DNA of 64,000 bases from Rhodospirillaceae bacterium (GTDB taxonomy: Bacteria > Pseudomonadota > Alphaproteobacteria > DSM-16000 > Inquilinaceae): the NCBI GenBank assembly GCA_020638575.1, contig JACKIH010000003.1:2647501-2711500 (forward strand). The letters are read 5' to 3'. Shown piece after piece: positions 1 to 8,915 of the stretch. The notes beneath the pieces are model-generated. The model saw nothing but the letters and a program-made list of their open reading frames with translations, made no database searches and had not been told where the DNA came from. The translations under genes and the position numbers were made by a program. Position 1 is the stretch's first letter, and every line of letters begins with the position of its first letter.

Positions 1-2
1 GC

Positions 3-605
3 GGTCCGTTCGCCGTGCTGCCGATGATCGACCGCGAGGACGGCGTCCACCGCAGCTCCATCGTGTGGACCGAACGGCCGGACCGCGCCAAGGCCATGGT
101 GGCCCTCGACGAAGCCGCCTTCAGCCGCGAATTGCAATGGCGGGTGGGCGACCACCTGGGCCGGGTGGCGCTTTCGGGCGGGCGCTGGACCTATCCTCTG
201 GGGGTGCTGCACGCCAAGCGCTACACCGACACCCGCCTGGCGCTGATCAGCGAGGCGGCGCACGCCATCCATCCCATCGCCGGCCAGGGGCTCAACATGG
301 GCTTCCGCGATATCGCCACGTTGGCGGAACTGGTGGTGGACCGGGCGCGCCTCGGCCTCGATGTCGGCGGGCCGGACGTGCTGAAGGACTACGAGCGCTG
401 GCGGCTGTTCGACAATGTCTCGCTGGTGGCCATCACCGATGGGCTCAACCGCCTGTTTTCCAACCGTTCGCTGGCCCTGCGCGGATTGCGCGGCGCCGGA
501 CTGTCGGCGGTGGGGCGGATCGCGCCGTTGAAGAAGGTGTTCATGCGCCACGCCATGGGGCTGATGGGCGAACTGCCGCGCAGCGTCCGCGGCCGGCCGC
601 TGTGA
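3..605 (+). CDS. UbiH/UbiF/COQ6-type FAD-dependent hydroxylase, 5' end outside window
   Basis: The C-terminal half (about 200 residues) of a class A flavin monooxygenase of the UbiH/UbiF/VisC/COQ6 family, which hydroxylates the ring of ubiquinone precursors at the inner membrane. The second FAD-binding motif is visible as EAAHAIHPIAGQGLNMGFRD; it has SEAAH where many members have GDAAH. After it come the usual C-terminal helices with a YERWR segment. Family members are near 400 residues, so the NAD(P)H- and FAD-binding N-terminus lies upstream of base 1. Which ring position is modified cannot be told from this half. Confidence 0.85.
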   Translation, partial: GPFAVLPMIDREDGVHRSSIVWTERPDRAKAMVALDEAAFSRELQWRVGDHLGRVALSGGRWTYPLGVLHAKRYTDTRLALISEAAHAIHPIAGQGLNMGFRDIATLAELVVDRARLGLDVGGPDVLKDYERWRLFDNVSLVAITDGLNRLFSNRSLALRGLRGAGLSAVGRIAPLKKVFMRHAMGLMGELPRSVRGRPL

Positions 606-635
606 GCGCCAAAGCCGGCCGATCGGTCCTTCGTC

Positions 636-890
636 TCAGCGCCTGAGGTCGCGCCGGTAGGGGATGAGCATCACGCCGACGCCGATGCCGAGCCCGCCGA
701 AGGTGATGAACAGGCCGAAGAACAGCATGAAGAACCACAGGAACGGCGTGTCCGTGCCCATGGCCATGGTGCGGATGTTGGCGAAATCCTGGGCCAGCAA
801 CAGGGCGCCGAACACGAAGCCGCCGCTGGCGCCGTAGGCCATGTGGCGCAGCAGAAACCCTAAGAACCGCTTCTCGTGGGCGTGCATCAT
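636..890 (-). CDS. small two-helix membrane protein, function unknown
   Basis: An 84-residue protein starting with MMHAHEKRF. It has two hydrophobic stretches: a glycine/alanine-rich one near residues 18-35 and a long phenylalanine-rich one near residues 50-77, then a short basic tail (YRRDLRR). This predicts two membrane helices with the basic tail in the cytoplasm. The frame stays open upstream to 1100, but that part is proline/glycine-rich and unlike a protein start, so the ATG pair at 885-890 was chosen. It converges on the hydroxylase, with about 30 bases between stops. I do not recognise a family. Confidence 0.65.
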   Translation of the reverse strand: MMHAHEKRFLGFLLRHMAYGASGGFVFGALLLAQDFANIRTMAMGTDTPFLWFFMLFFGLFITFGGLGIGVGVMLIPYRRDLRR

Positions 891-1083
891 GGGGGCACGG
901 TAGCAGGGTGCCGGCACCCGCGGAAGCGCCGCTGCAGAGCCTGCCCAACCGGCAAGATCTGCCCGGCAGCCGGCGCTCCGCGACGGCCGGAACTCATTGA
1001 AGGTCAAAGCGTTAGGCGCTGGCACCCGGTTTGCTTCCGGTGGGGCGACCCCATCTGAGACCCCGCTGCCGGAGCCCGGACCG

Positions 1084-2019
1084 ATGACCCTGGTGCACAC
1101 CTTCGGACCCTATCGGGTGACCGACACTGTGCTGTCCGCCGTTCGCGACGCCAGTGCCCGTACCGGCATCGATTTCCGCTACATGATGGCCAAGGCGGCC
1201 ACCGAGAGCGCCTTCAATCCGCATGCGCGGGCGGCCACCTCCAATGCCACCGGGCTCTACCAGTTCATCAACAGCACCTGGATCGCCATGGTACACAACC
1301 ACGGCGACGCCTACGGGTTGGGGGCCTACGCCGCGCAGATCGTCGAGCGGCCGGACGGCACCATGGACGTGCCCGATCCCGCCATGCGCCAGCAGATCCT
1401 GGGCCTGCGCGACGACCCCGCCCTGTCGGCCTACATGGCGGCGGAGTACGCGCTGGAGAACCGCACCTATCTGGAGCGGACGGTGGGCGGGCCGATCGGT
1501 GCCACGGAGCTCTATCTCGGCCATTTCCTCGGTGCCCATGGGGCGGCCCGCCTTCTCACCGCCGTACGCAGCGATCCCCAGACCATCGGCGCCCACCTGT
1601 TTCCAGCCGCCGCCGCCGCCAACGGCCCCGCCTTCTACCGCGACGGGCGGGCGCTGACGGTGCGCGAGATCTACGACCTGTTCGACACCCGGGTGGAGAC
1701 CGACATGGCGCGGGTGGACGAGGCGTTCGGCCCGTCCGAACCGCTGCCGGTGATCGGCAGCACGGTGCTGGCCGAAGCCCCCCTCCTCAGCGGCCCCAGC
1801 TTCTTCGTCAACAACCCGGTGCGGTCCGGATTCTTCCAGGGTCCGGCGAGCGGCGGGGCACCCCGCGGCTTTGCCCCGGTTGCCTTCCCGGCGGCGGCCG
1901 GTCCCGCCTTCGCCGCGGCAGCGCAGACGGCGGGCAGCAGCGCGCCGGCGCCGGCGGGCGGCCGCTCCTTGTCGTTGTGGGCGGTGCTCACGGCCTCGGC
2001 CGATCCGGCCCTCTCCTGA
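1084..2019 (+). CDS. lytic transglycosylase-like protein (SLT domain)
   Basis: A 311-residue protein with an SLT-type lysozyme fold in the first half. The likely catalytic glutamate is in ATESAFNP (residue 41), followed by the family motif GLYQFINSTW (residues 57-66), so it should cut peptidoglycan glycan strands. A later block (LGHFLGAHGAARLL, FYRDGRALTVREIYDLF) is typical of alphaproteobacterial SLT proteins. The last 100 residues are alanine/proline-rich and of low complexity. The ATG at 1084 gives MTLVHTFGPY; an in-frame start at 997 adds 29 poorly structured residues. No clear signal peptide is seen with either start, so export is unproven. Confidence 0.8.
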   Translation: MTLVHTFGPYRVTDTVLSAVRDASARTGIDFRYMMAKAATESAFNPHARAATSNATGLYQFINSTWIAMVHNHGDAYGLGAYAAQIVERPDGTMDVPDPAMRQQILGLRDDPALSAYMAAEYALENRTYLERTVGGPIGATELYLGHFLGAHGAARLLTAVRSDPQTIGAHLFPAAAAANGPAFYRDGRALTVREIYDLFDTRVETDMARVDEAFGPSEPLPVIGSTVLAEAPLLSGPSFFVNNPVRSGFFQGPASGGAPRGFAPVAFPAAAGPAFAAAAQTAGSSAPAPAGGRSLSLWAVLTASADPALS

Positions 2020-2247
2020 CCAGGTGTCCTGAACCGGTGCCCTGAACCAGGCTGCGCTCGCGCCTTGGTCGTAGCCGCCGCCGCGCCGCTGTAGCGACTG
2101 TGCCGCAGTGCGGCGAAATCGTCACAGTTCGGCGCTGGATCTTTCGCAATATCCGTGCATCTCGAGCGGATCCGCGGGTATGGTCGGGGTCGGCGGCGTA
2201 CCTGTCCGGACGATTCGCGGCGCCGGTTCACCCCGTATGGTTCAGCG

Positions 2248-3183
2248 ATGACCGTATACCTGCCGATCGCCGAGATGACGGTTCATGCCCTGCTGATCCT
2301 GGGCATGGGCTGCGCCGTCGGCTTTCTGTCCGGCCTGTTCGGGGTGGGCGGCGGCTTCCTGATGACGCCGCTGCTGATCTTCATCGGCATACCACCTGCG
2401 GTTGCGGTGGGCACCCAGTCCAATCAACTGGTCGCCGCCTCGGTGTCGGGCGTGCTGGCCCATTGGCGGCGCGGCAACGTGGACGTGAAGCTGGGCCTGG
2501 TGATGCTGGGCGGCAGCACCGTCGGCACCATCGGCGGCGTGCTGCTGTTCGGCCTGCTCCAGCGGCTCGGCCAGATCGATCTGGTGATCAACCTCAGCTA
2601 CGTCTTCTTCCTCGGGCTGATCTCCTCGCTGATGCTGGTGGAGAGCCTGCGCTCCATGCTGCGCCGGCGCGCCCGCAAGGGCGGCGGCGGCAAGCTGCAC
2701 AACCACACCCTGCTGCACGGCCTGCCGATGAAGATGCGGTTTCCGCGCTCGCGGCTCTATGTCTCGGCCCTGCTGCCCTTCGGCATCGGCTTTCTGGGCG
2801 GCGTGCTGGTGGCCATCATGGGCATCGGCGGCGGCTTCTTCCTGGTGCCGGCGATGATCTACCTGCTCGGCATGCCCGCCACCCTGGTGGCCGGCACCTC
2901 GCTCTTCCAGATCATCTTTTCCACCGGCATCGCCACCTTCCTGCACGCCTACCAGAACCACACGGTGGATATCCTGCTGGCCATCCTGCTCTTGGCCGGC
3001 GGCGTACTGGGCGCCCAGTTCGGCACGCGTGCCAGCGGCCGCCTGCCCAGCGACCAGTCGCGCCTGCTGCTGGCCCTGCTGGTGGCCGGCGTGTGCGTGA
3101 AGCTGGCGATCGACCTGTTCTCCACCCCGCCCACGCCCTTCGGGATCGAGATCCTCAACCATGTGATGGTGGTGGGGACGTGA
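2248..3183 (+). CDS. TauE/SafE family sulfite/sulfonate exporter-like permease
   Basis: A 311-residue polytopic membrane protein of the TauE/SafE (DUF81) family. Two family repeats are visible, with glycine-rich helices GFLSGLFGVGGGFLMTPLL near the N-terminus and LVAIMGIGGGFFLVPAMIYL in the second half, the classic inverted pair. Members move sulfur-containing or other organic anions; the substrate here is unknown. The ATG at 2248 (MTVYLPIAEM) is chosen over 2155, which would add 31 arginine-rich residues. Its stop shares one base with the next start, so the two are probably co-translated. Confidence 0.88.
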   Translation: MTVYLPIAEMTVHALLILGMGCAVGFLSGLFGVGGGFLMTPLLIFIGIPPAVAVGTQSNQLVAASVSGVLAHWRRGNVDVKLGLVMLGGSTVGTIGGVLLFGLLQRLGQIDLVINLSYVFFLGLISSLMLVESLRSMLRRRARKGGGGKLHNHTLLHGLPMKMRFPRSRLYVSALLPFGIGFLGGVLVAIMGIGGGFFLVPAMIYLLGMPATLVAGTSLFQIIFSTGIATFLHAYQNHTVDILLAILLLAGGVLGAQFGTRASGRLPSDQSRLLLALLVAGVCVKLAIDLFSTPPTPFGIEILNHVMVVGT

Positions 3184-3953
3184 TGCCGGGGCGGGCGGCC
3201 ACCTTCGCGCAGGCGGCGGCGGCTTTGATGGCGGTCCTGGCGGTCCTGGCCGGCCGCATCGATCCGGCACGCGCCCAGCCCCTGGTGTTCGACCTGTCCG
3301 ACCACCTGATCGCCATCTCCACCGCGTTCACCGGTACCGAAGTGGTGGCCTTCGGCGCGCTCGACGAGGCGTCGGACGTGGTGATCGTGGTGATGGGGCC
3401 GCCGCGCCGGGTGGTGGTGCGCCGGGCCGAGCCCATTGCCGGGGTGTGGGTGAACCGCGAGAGCCTCACCTTCGTCGATGTTCCCACCTTCTACGGCGTT
3501 GCCACCAACCGGCCGATCGAGGAGATCGCCTCGGTGACGGCGCTGGAGCGCCACGGCATCGGCCTGGAGCACCTGCAGCTCCAGCCGGAGGACGGCACGG
3601 AGGCCGACCCGGACACCGTGGAGGCATTCCGCCAGGCGCTGATCGAAGACATGCAGCGCCGCGGTGTCTTTGGCGTCGATATCGGCCAGGTGGCCTTCCT
3701 CGGCGACCGGCTGTTCCGTACCACCATCTCGTTCCCCGCCAACGTGCCCACCGGGCAGTTCCAGGTGAGTGCCTATGTGTTCCGCGACGGCACCATGCTG
3801 ACCGCCCAGACCTCGCCGCTGGTGGTCTCCAAGATCGGGCTGGGGGCGGAGATCTACTGGTTCGCCCAGGTGCATGCCGCCGCCTACGGCGTCATCGCCA
3901 TCGTCATCGCGGTGGTCGCCGGCTGGCTCGCCGGGGTGGTGTTCCGGCGCTGA
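3183..3953 (+). CDS. TIGR02186-type transmembrane protein paired with TauE/SafE
   Basis: A 256-residue protein with an N-terminal signal peptide (about 30 residues ending near ARAQ), a large extracytoplasmic beta-rich part, and one C-terminal membrane helix (about residues 228-252) ending FRR. Sequence features such as DLSDHLIAISTAFTGTEVVAFG match the TIGR02186 family of alphaproteobacteria, which occurs next to TauE/SafE permeases; that association is recalled family knowledge. It overlaps the permease stop by one base. A role as periplasmic accessory to the exporter is inferred. Confidence 0.8.
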   Translation: MPGRAATFAQAAAALMAVLAVLAGRIDPARAQPLVFDLSDHLIAISTAFTGTEVVAFGALDEASDVVIVVMGPPRRVVVRRAEPIAGVWVNRESLTFVDVPTFYGVATNRPIEEIASVTALERHGIGLEHLQLQPEDGTEADPDTVEAFRQALIEDMQRRGVFGVDIGQVAFLGDRLFRTTISFPANVPTGQFQVSAYVFRDGTMLTAQTSPLVVSKIGLGAEIYWFAQVHAAAYGVIAIVIAVVAGWLAGVVFRR

Positions 3954-3964
3954 GGACGCAACGG

Positions 3965-5536
3965 GTGCCGGCAGTCGACCCTTCAGCCCCGGTGGCGACC
4001 CCGCCCGACACGGCCTCGCTCCGCGTCGGCTGGCTCGGCCTCGGCCCCCAGACCCTGCTGTTCGCCCTTTACTGCGCGGCGTTCTACGCGTTGCGCGTGG
4101 CGCTCTCCCACGGGCTGGAGCAGGACGGGGCGGCCCGCCACTTCGAAGCGCAGGTGCTGGCGCTCGCCTACACCGGCAACGACCCGCCGCTCTACACCTG
4201 GGTGCTGATCGCCGTGGCACGGCTGGTCGGCCCCGGCCCGCAGGCCACGCTCGCGATCAACTACCTGCTGCTGACGGGCGCCTTTGCCGCCCTTCTGGCG
4301 TCTGCCCGCATGGTGCTGGGCGAGGCCCGCTGGGCGGCCCTGGCGGCGTGGTCGCTGGTCGCCTTCCCGCCGGTGGTGCTGGGGCACTTCGCGCTCGACC
4401 ATTCCATCCAGGTGGTGTGCGCCGCCGCGTTGACGCTGCTGGCCGCCCTCAGCCTGGTGCGCCACGGCCGGCCGCGGGACTATCTGGCGCTGGGGGCGGC
4501 ACTGGGCTTCGGCATGATGGCCAAATACAACTTCCCGCTGCTGGTGGCGGCCCTTGTGCTGGCGGCGCTGGCCCAGGCACCGGTCCGCCGCCGCCTGGCG
4601 AGCCCCTGGCTGTTGGCGACCGTGGCGATGGCCCTGGCGGTGGCAAGCCCGATCCTGGCGGTGCATCTGCGCACGCTGGGCCAGTGGTACTCGACCGTCA
4701 GCCAGCTTCGCGACGGTGGCCTCGGCCCACTGGACGCCCGCCTGTCCGGCGTCGCGGGCGTGGTCACCTCGTCTCTCGCCTTCGCCTGGCCGCTGCTGCT
4801 GGTGCTGGCGGTGGCCGCGCCGCGGGCATTCGATCCGCGCAAAGGCGGGCGGCCGGCGGGCATCGATCCGGTGCTCGCCCGGCTGGTGCGCGACATGCTG
4901 CTCGCCGGACTGGCGGTGATGCTCGCCTGGGTGCTGGCGGCGGGGCTGCCCAGCTTCAACGAACGCTACATGCTGCCGTTGCTGTTCGCGCTGCCGATCC
5001 ATGCCGCTGTGCGGGTGCTGGCCGTTGGGTCGCCGGCGGGGGCGGTGCCGCGCTTCGCCGCCGGGCTCGGCGCCGTGACCGCCGTGGTCCTGGCGCTGCG
5101 GCTGCTGGAGCTGACGCCCTTCTGCCCGCAACGCTGCGCGGAACTGGTGCCTTACGACCGCTTGGCGGACGCCTTGCGCGAGGCCGGCTTCGGCGGCGGC
5201 ACCATCGTCACCGGCGCCGGCACCACGGCGGGCAACCTGGCGGTGCACTTCCCCGGCAGCCGGGTGCTGGTGGCCCGCCGGCCCGAGCTGCCGCCGCGCG
5301 CGCCGGCGGGGCAATGCCTCGGCATCTGGGACATGAGCGACTGGGGGCCGGAGATCGCCCGGGCACGGGTGCTCGACGCCCTCGGCCTCGCCCCCGATGA
5401 GGCCGATGCCATCACCGAAGAGGCCGTCGTCCCTTGGCATGGCGGTACCTTCTCGTGGTCCTGGCCGCCCCAGTGGCAGGAACGGACCACCGAATGGCGC
5501 TACGTGCTGCTGGAGGACGCCGTCCGCTGCCCGTGA
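3965..5536 (+). CDS. GT39/ArnT-like membrane glycosyltransferase
   Basis: A 523-residue protein with about nine to eleven membrane helices in the PMT_2 (glycosyltransferase family 39/83) style. The first periplasmic loop holds acidic residues after helix 1 and the segment NDPPLYTWVL, where the family keeps its catalytic acid and aromatic motif. Such enzymes transfer sugars from polyprenyl-phosphate carriers to lipids or proteins in the periplasm; acceptor and donor are unknown. The start is taken as GTG at 3965, preceded by a GAGGA-like ribosome site just after the upstream stop. The frame remains open upstream, but that part overlaps the preceding gene. Confidence 0.75.
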   Translation: MPAVDPSAPVATPPDTASLRVGWLGLGPQTLLFALYCAAFYALRVALSHGLEQDGAARHFEAQVLALAYTGNDPPLYTWVLIAVARLVGPGPQATLAINYLLLTGAFAALLASARMVLGEARWAALAAWSLVAFPPVVLGHFALDHSIQVVCAAALTLLAALSLVRHGRPRDYLALGAALGFGMMAKYNFPLLVAALVLAALAQAPVRRRLASPWLLATVAMALAVASPILAVHLRTLGQWYSTVSQLRDGGLGPLDARLSGVAGVVTSSLAFAWPLLLVLAVAAPRAFDPRKGGRPAGIDPVLARLVRDMLLAGLAVMLAWVLAAGLPSFNERYMLPLLFALPIHAAVRVLAVGSPAGAVPRFAAGLGAVTAVVLALRLLELTPFCPQRCAELVPYDRLADALREAGFGGGTIVTGAGTTAGNLAVHFPGSRVLVARRPELPPRAPAGQCLGIWDMSDWGPEIARARVLDALGLAPDEADAITEEAVVPWHGGTFSWSWPPQWQERTTEWRYVLLEDAVRCP

Positions 5537-5619
5537 CAGGGCCGGCCCGCCCCGGCGCCGCGCTTGCGACCTCATCGTTAGGATCCGATTAACGGGTGCC
5601 GGCTATCCTGTGCCATTGA

Positions 5620-7272
5620 ATGCAACTTAAATTTGGTGCAATGGCAGGCCATGACATCGAGGCCAGTCGGCCCGACGCGCAGGATCCGGGGCGTGGAGAT
5701 CGCCTGGTGAAGTTCTTGGGCACAAGAGCGGCAGCCATCGACCTCGCCGTCATCTCGGCGGTGTCCTTGGTTGCGTTCCTGATTTCGGGGTACTTCGATC
5801 TCCTCGAAGAACTGATGCACTTTGCCGAAGACCACGAAGAATACGAGCTGGACGAGATCCTCACCGTCTCGCTCATTCTGTCGGTCGCCGTGGCGGTGTT
5901 CGCGGTCCGGCGCATCCAGGAATTCAAGCACCAGTGGCGCCGGCGGATGGAGGCCGAGGGCGAAATCCACCACATGGCCTACCACGATGCACTTACCGGC
6001 TTGCCCAACCGCGTAAGCTTCGGCGACCACCTGGTGAAGGAGCTGGCCCGCGCCCGCCGCGCGGAAAGCATGGTCGCCGTGATGTGCCTGGACCTCGACC
6101 GCTTCAAGCAGGTCAACGACCTCTTCGGCCATGCCACGGGCGACGAGCTGCTGCGCCAGGTGACCAAGCGGTTCGACGATGTGCTGCGCGACATGGACAC
6201 GCTGGCCCGCCTGGGCGGCGACGAGTTCGCGGTGATGCTGCCGGACATCGGCCAGCCGGAAAATGCCGCCGTGCTCGCCCGCCGGCTGATCGATGTCGGC
6301 CGCGAGCCGTTCGAGATCGACGGGCAGACCGCGGCCATCGGCGTCAGCATCGGCATCAGCGTCTCCCACCTGGACGAGGCGACCGACGCGGCGGAAATGC
6401 TGCGCGCCGCCGACATGGCGCTCTACCGCGCCAAGGAGGACGGGCGGGACTGCTTCCACTTCTTCGAGCCGGAGATGGACGAGCGGCTGCACGAGCGCAT
6501 GCTGCTGGAGCGCGACTTGCGCCTTGCCCTGAAGCGCGACGAGCTGCGCGTGCATTTCCAGCCGATCTACGATCTGCCGGAGCGCGAGGTCATCGGCTTC
6601 GAAGCGCTGCTGCGCTGGCAGCATCCCGAGCGCGGGGCGGTGGACCCGTTGCTGTTCGTGCCGATCGCCGAGGAAAGCAGCCTGATCCTGCCGATCGGCG
6701 ACTGGGTGCTGCGCCATTCCTGCAAGCGGGCGATGGCCTGGCCGGGCCACCTGCGGGTGTCGGTCAACCTGTCGGCCGCCCAGTTCCAGCAAGGTAACCT
6801 GGCGGAACTGGTGGCCTCTGCCCTGACGGAGTCCGGGCTGGCGGCGGACCGGCTGGAGCTGGAGATCACCGAAAGCATCCTGATGCACGACACCGACGCG
6901 ATCCTTGCCATCCTGCGCAAGATCAAGAGCTACGGCGTGCACATCTCCATGGACGATTTCGGCACCGGGTATTCCAGCCTGAGCTATCTGAGGCGCTTTC
7001 CGTTCGACAAGATCAAGATCGACCAGTCCTTCGTGCAGGGGGTGAAGGACAACCCCGACGATGCGTCGATCGTGCGGGCTGTCCTCAGCCTGGGGCGCAG
7101 CCTCGGCATGGTGACCACGGCCGAGGGCGTGGAAACGGCCGAGCAGTTGGCCTTCCTCCTGGACGAGGGCTGCAGCGAGGCCCAGGGCTATCTGTTCAGC
7201 GAAGCCGTGCCGGCCGACCAGACCCTGGCACTGGTGCACCAGGTCCAGCCGGCGTCCGCCGCCGTGCGGTAA
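5620..7272 (+). CDS. membrane GGDEF-EAL protein (cyclic di-GMP synthesis/degradation)
   Basis: A 550-residue protein with two hydrophobic segments (about residues 31-50 and 84-100), then GGDEF and EAL domains. The GGDEF motif is intact at 199-203, and an RxxD inhibitory site (RDMD, 190-193) lies exactly five residues before it. The EAL domain keeps EAL at 328-330 and the later catalytic blocks SVNLSAAQF, LEITES, DDFGTGYSS, KIKIDQSFV and AEGVET, so both activities look possible. The net effect on cyclic di-GMP cannot be read from sequence. An alternative ATG at 5641 would remove seven residues. Confidence 0.92.
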   Translation: MQLKFGAMAGHDIEASRPDAQDPGRGDRLVKFLGTRAAAIDLAVISAVSLVAFLISGYFDLLEELMHFAEDHEEYELDEILTVSLILSVAVAVFAVRRIQEFKHQWRRRMEAEGEIHHMAYHDALTGLPNRVSFGDHLVKELARARRAESMVAVMCLDLDRFKQVNDLFGHATGDELLRQVTKRFDDVLRDMDTLARLGGDEFAVMLPDIGQPENAAVLARRLIDVGREPFEIDGQTAAIGVSIGISVSHLDEATDAAEMLRAADMALYRAKEDGRDCFHFFEPEMDERLHERMLLERDLRLALKRDELRVHFQPIYDLPEREVIGFEALLRWQHPERGAVDPLLFVPIAEESSLILPIGDWVLRHSCKRAMAWPGHLRVSVNLSAAQFQQGNLAELVASALTESGLAADRLELEITESILMHDTDAILAILRKIKSYGVHISMDDFGTGYSSLSYLRRFPFDKIKIDQSFVQGVKDNPDDASIVRAVLSLGRSLGMVTTAEGVETAEQLAFLLDEGCSEAQGYLFSEAVPADQTLALVHQVQPASAAVR

Positions 7273-7384
7273 GCTACCCGGCGACACAGGCGGGCACGCC
7301 GCATCGGCGCCGCGGAAGCGGGCGCTGGCCCATGGGTTGATCGGGGAAGGGCCGCATCGCGCCGGGAGAGACACGGGTGGCGGG

Positions 7385-7459
7385 TGGTGGGCGCGGCTGG
7401 GATTGAACCAGCGACCCCCGCCGTGTGAAGACGATGCTCTCCCGCTGAGCTACGCGCCC
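7385..7459 (-). tRNA. tRNA-Val (CAC anticodon)
   Basis: A full cloverleaf can be folded on the minus strand: acceptor stem GGGCGCG with CGCGCCC, D arm GCTC/GAGC, a five-pair anticodon stem with a TTCACAC loop giving anticodon CAC, a T arm with TTCAATC, and an encoded CCA tail at 7385-7387. CAC reads the valine codon GUG. It lies between the GGDEF-EAL gene and gph. Confidence 0.95.
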
Positions 7460-7470
7460 GAAGGCCCTGG

Positions 7471-7499
7471 AGGTAGTCCTCCCGGCCCGCCGCTGTCAA
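7471..7499 (-). promoter_or_regulatory. possible sigma-70 promoter of tRNA-Val
   Basis: A perfect TTGACA -35 box lies at 7494-7499 on the minus strand. Seventeen bases further is a weak -10 (CTACCT, 7471-7476), which would start transcription a few bases before the tRNA 5' end at 7459. The -10 is poor, so the call rests mainly on the -35 and its position. Confidence 0.4.
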
Positions 7500-7570
7500 G
7501 CCGCATCGCCCTGCGCCCCGCTCAGGTCTCCCGGCCGAACTGGACCGGCCGTGGCGCCACCAGCGGCGCG

Positions 7571-8254
7571 CTACTGCGGCAGGTGGGCTTCGATGCGGGC
7601 GAGGGCCCCGGGCAGGTCGGCGAACCGGTCGATCAGCACATCGGCCGCCAGCTCGGCAGCGGGGCCGTGGGCATAGCCGTAGGTCACCGCCACCACCGGC
7701 ACGCCGGCCGCCCGCGCGGTGGCCACATCGTTGTGGTTGTCGCCCACCATGACGGCCCGCCCCGGCACCGCACCCAAGGACGCGATGGTCGCCAGCAGCG
7801 GATCGGGCGCCGGCTTGCGGGTGGCCAGGGTATCGCCGCCCACCACCGCCCCGATCAGCCCGTCGAGCCCGCAGGCGCGCAGGGCGACGCGGGCCGGGAC
7901 CTCCGGCTTGTTGGTGCAGACGCCGAGCACCACGCCGTCGTCGTCGAGCCGGCGCAGCACGTCCAGCACGCCGGGGAACAGGTTTTCGGGCGCCGGCGGC
8001 TCTTCTTCCATCAGTTCGCTAAGCCGGGCGGCATGGCGATGCAGCGCATCGGTTGCGGCGGGCAGGCCGCGCGCCTCCAGCGCCCGGCGCATCAGCATTT
8101 CCACGCCATCGCCGATCATGCCCGTCACCTCGGACTGGCTGAGCGCCGGCTGACCGGCCGACGCCAGCACCACGTTCAGCGCGCGGGTGATGCCCGGCAC
8201 CGTGTCGATGAGGGTTCCGTCAAGGTCGAAGACCACCGCCTGCAGGCTGGGCAT
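7571..8254 (-). CDS. gph: phosphoglycolate phosphatase-like HAD hydrolase
   Basis: A 227-residue HAD-superfamily phosphatase of the Gph/PGP type. All four HAD motifs are present: DLDGTLIDT near the start (nucleophile and acid/base aspartates), VCTNKP (motif II), the lysine in RKPAPDP (motif III) and GDNHND (motif IV). The size and four-helix cap fit phosphoglycolate phosphatase, which removes 2-phosphoglycolate; other small phosphate esters are possible. ATG at 8254 (MPSLQAVVFD) places the nucleophile at the usual distance from the N-terminus. The glcD/glcE subunits at 44-47 kb would act on the glycolate product. Confidence 0.85.
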   Translation of the reverse strand: MPSLQAVVFDLDGTLIDTVPGITRALNVVLASAGQPALSQSEVTGMIGDGVEMLMRRALEARGLPAATDALHRHAARLSELMEEEPPAPENLFPGVLDVLRRLDDDGVVLGVCTNKPEVPARVALRACGLDGLIGAVVGGDTLATRKPAPDPLLATIASLGAVPGRAVMVGDNHNDVATARAAGVPVVAVTYGYAHGPAAELAADVLIDRFADLPGALARIEAHLPQ

Positions 8255-8390
8255 GCGCAACCGCCGTGTTGAGAGCCGTCTGGCGGCTGGGTAGCAGCCG
8301 AGCCCTGCGGCGATCAATGCCGCTGCGGCCCGCCGCAGGAGCGTGCCGGCAGCGCAGCGGCCGATGGAAGGCCAGCGCCGGGCGCGGCGA

Positions 8391-8609
8391 TCAGTCCTCC
8401 GGATCGCGCAACTGGCGGGCCGCCTTGGCCAGGCGCTCTTCGCGGAAGGTCCGGCCGCCCAGGGTGGCGAGCTGGAAGGCTTCGCGGAACAGTGCGCGCC
8501 GTTCCTCGGGGCTGGCGTTGCCGGCCTCCAGGTCCAGCTCGGAGCGCCGTTCTTCGGCGGCCGGCATCAGAACTCCGGCCCTGTCCGCACGTGTCATCTG
8601 CTGTGTCAT
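8391..8609 (-). CDS. small hypothetical protein (72 residues)
   Basis: A 72-residue, highly charged, probably all-helical protein starting MTQQMTRADRAG. It contains segments rich in Glu/Arg (AAEERRSELDLEAG, SPEERRALFREAF) and ends RQLRDPED. The ATG at 8609 is preceded by GAGGGG at ribosome-site distance, which supports this start over the longer frame to 8717. It lies upstream of gph in the same direction, 137 bases away. No family is recognised and no membrane segment or cysteine is seen. Confidence 0.55.
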   Translation of the reverse strand: MTQQMTRADRAGVLMPAAEERRSELDLEAGNASPEERRALFREAFQLATLGGRTFREERLAKAARQLRDPED

Positions 8610-8915
8610 GTCCAAAACCCCTCGCAAGGATTGCCAGGGGCGCTCCGTCCCTCGGGTCGACGCCGGTATGGTTCTGTGGATCCGGCGTTCGGTTCGATGT
8701 CTCAGTTTATGATGCACCGCAACACTAAACTAGTGCCGGCGGCATCCTTTGAAAAGGGATTGTCGCAGAGTTTATTGTTCAATTCGTAAAGACGCTGCAT
8801 TGCGGCCGGCGCGGCCGCGCGGCCGCGGCACCGCCACAGGTCCCTTTTTTTGGCCCCGCGGCTGTGGCAGCAGTGGCACCGATGAATCCCGATGGGGCGC
8901 AAGACTGGGGGCGAT
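8610..8915. other. divergent intergenic region upstream of glmU
   Basis: No convincing gene is seen. Bases 8700-8790 are AT-richer than the surroundings and probably hold the divergent promoters of glmU and the 72-residue gene, but no clear -35/-10 pair can be named. A 16-base perfect GC palindrome lies at 8811-8826, followed by a run of seven T at about 8844-8852. Confidence 0.5.
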
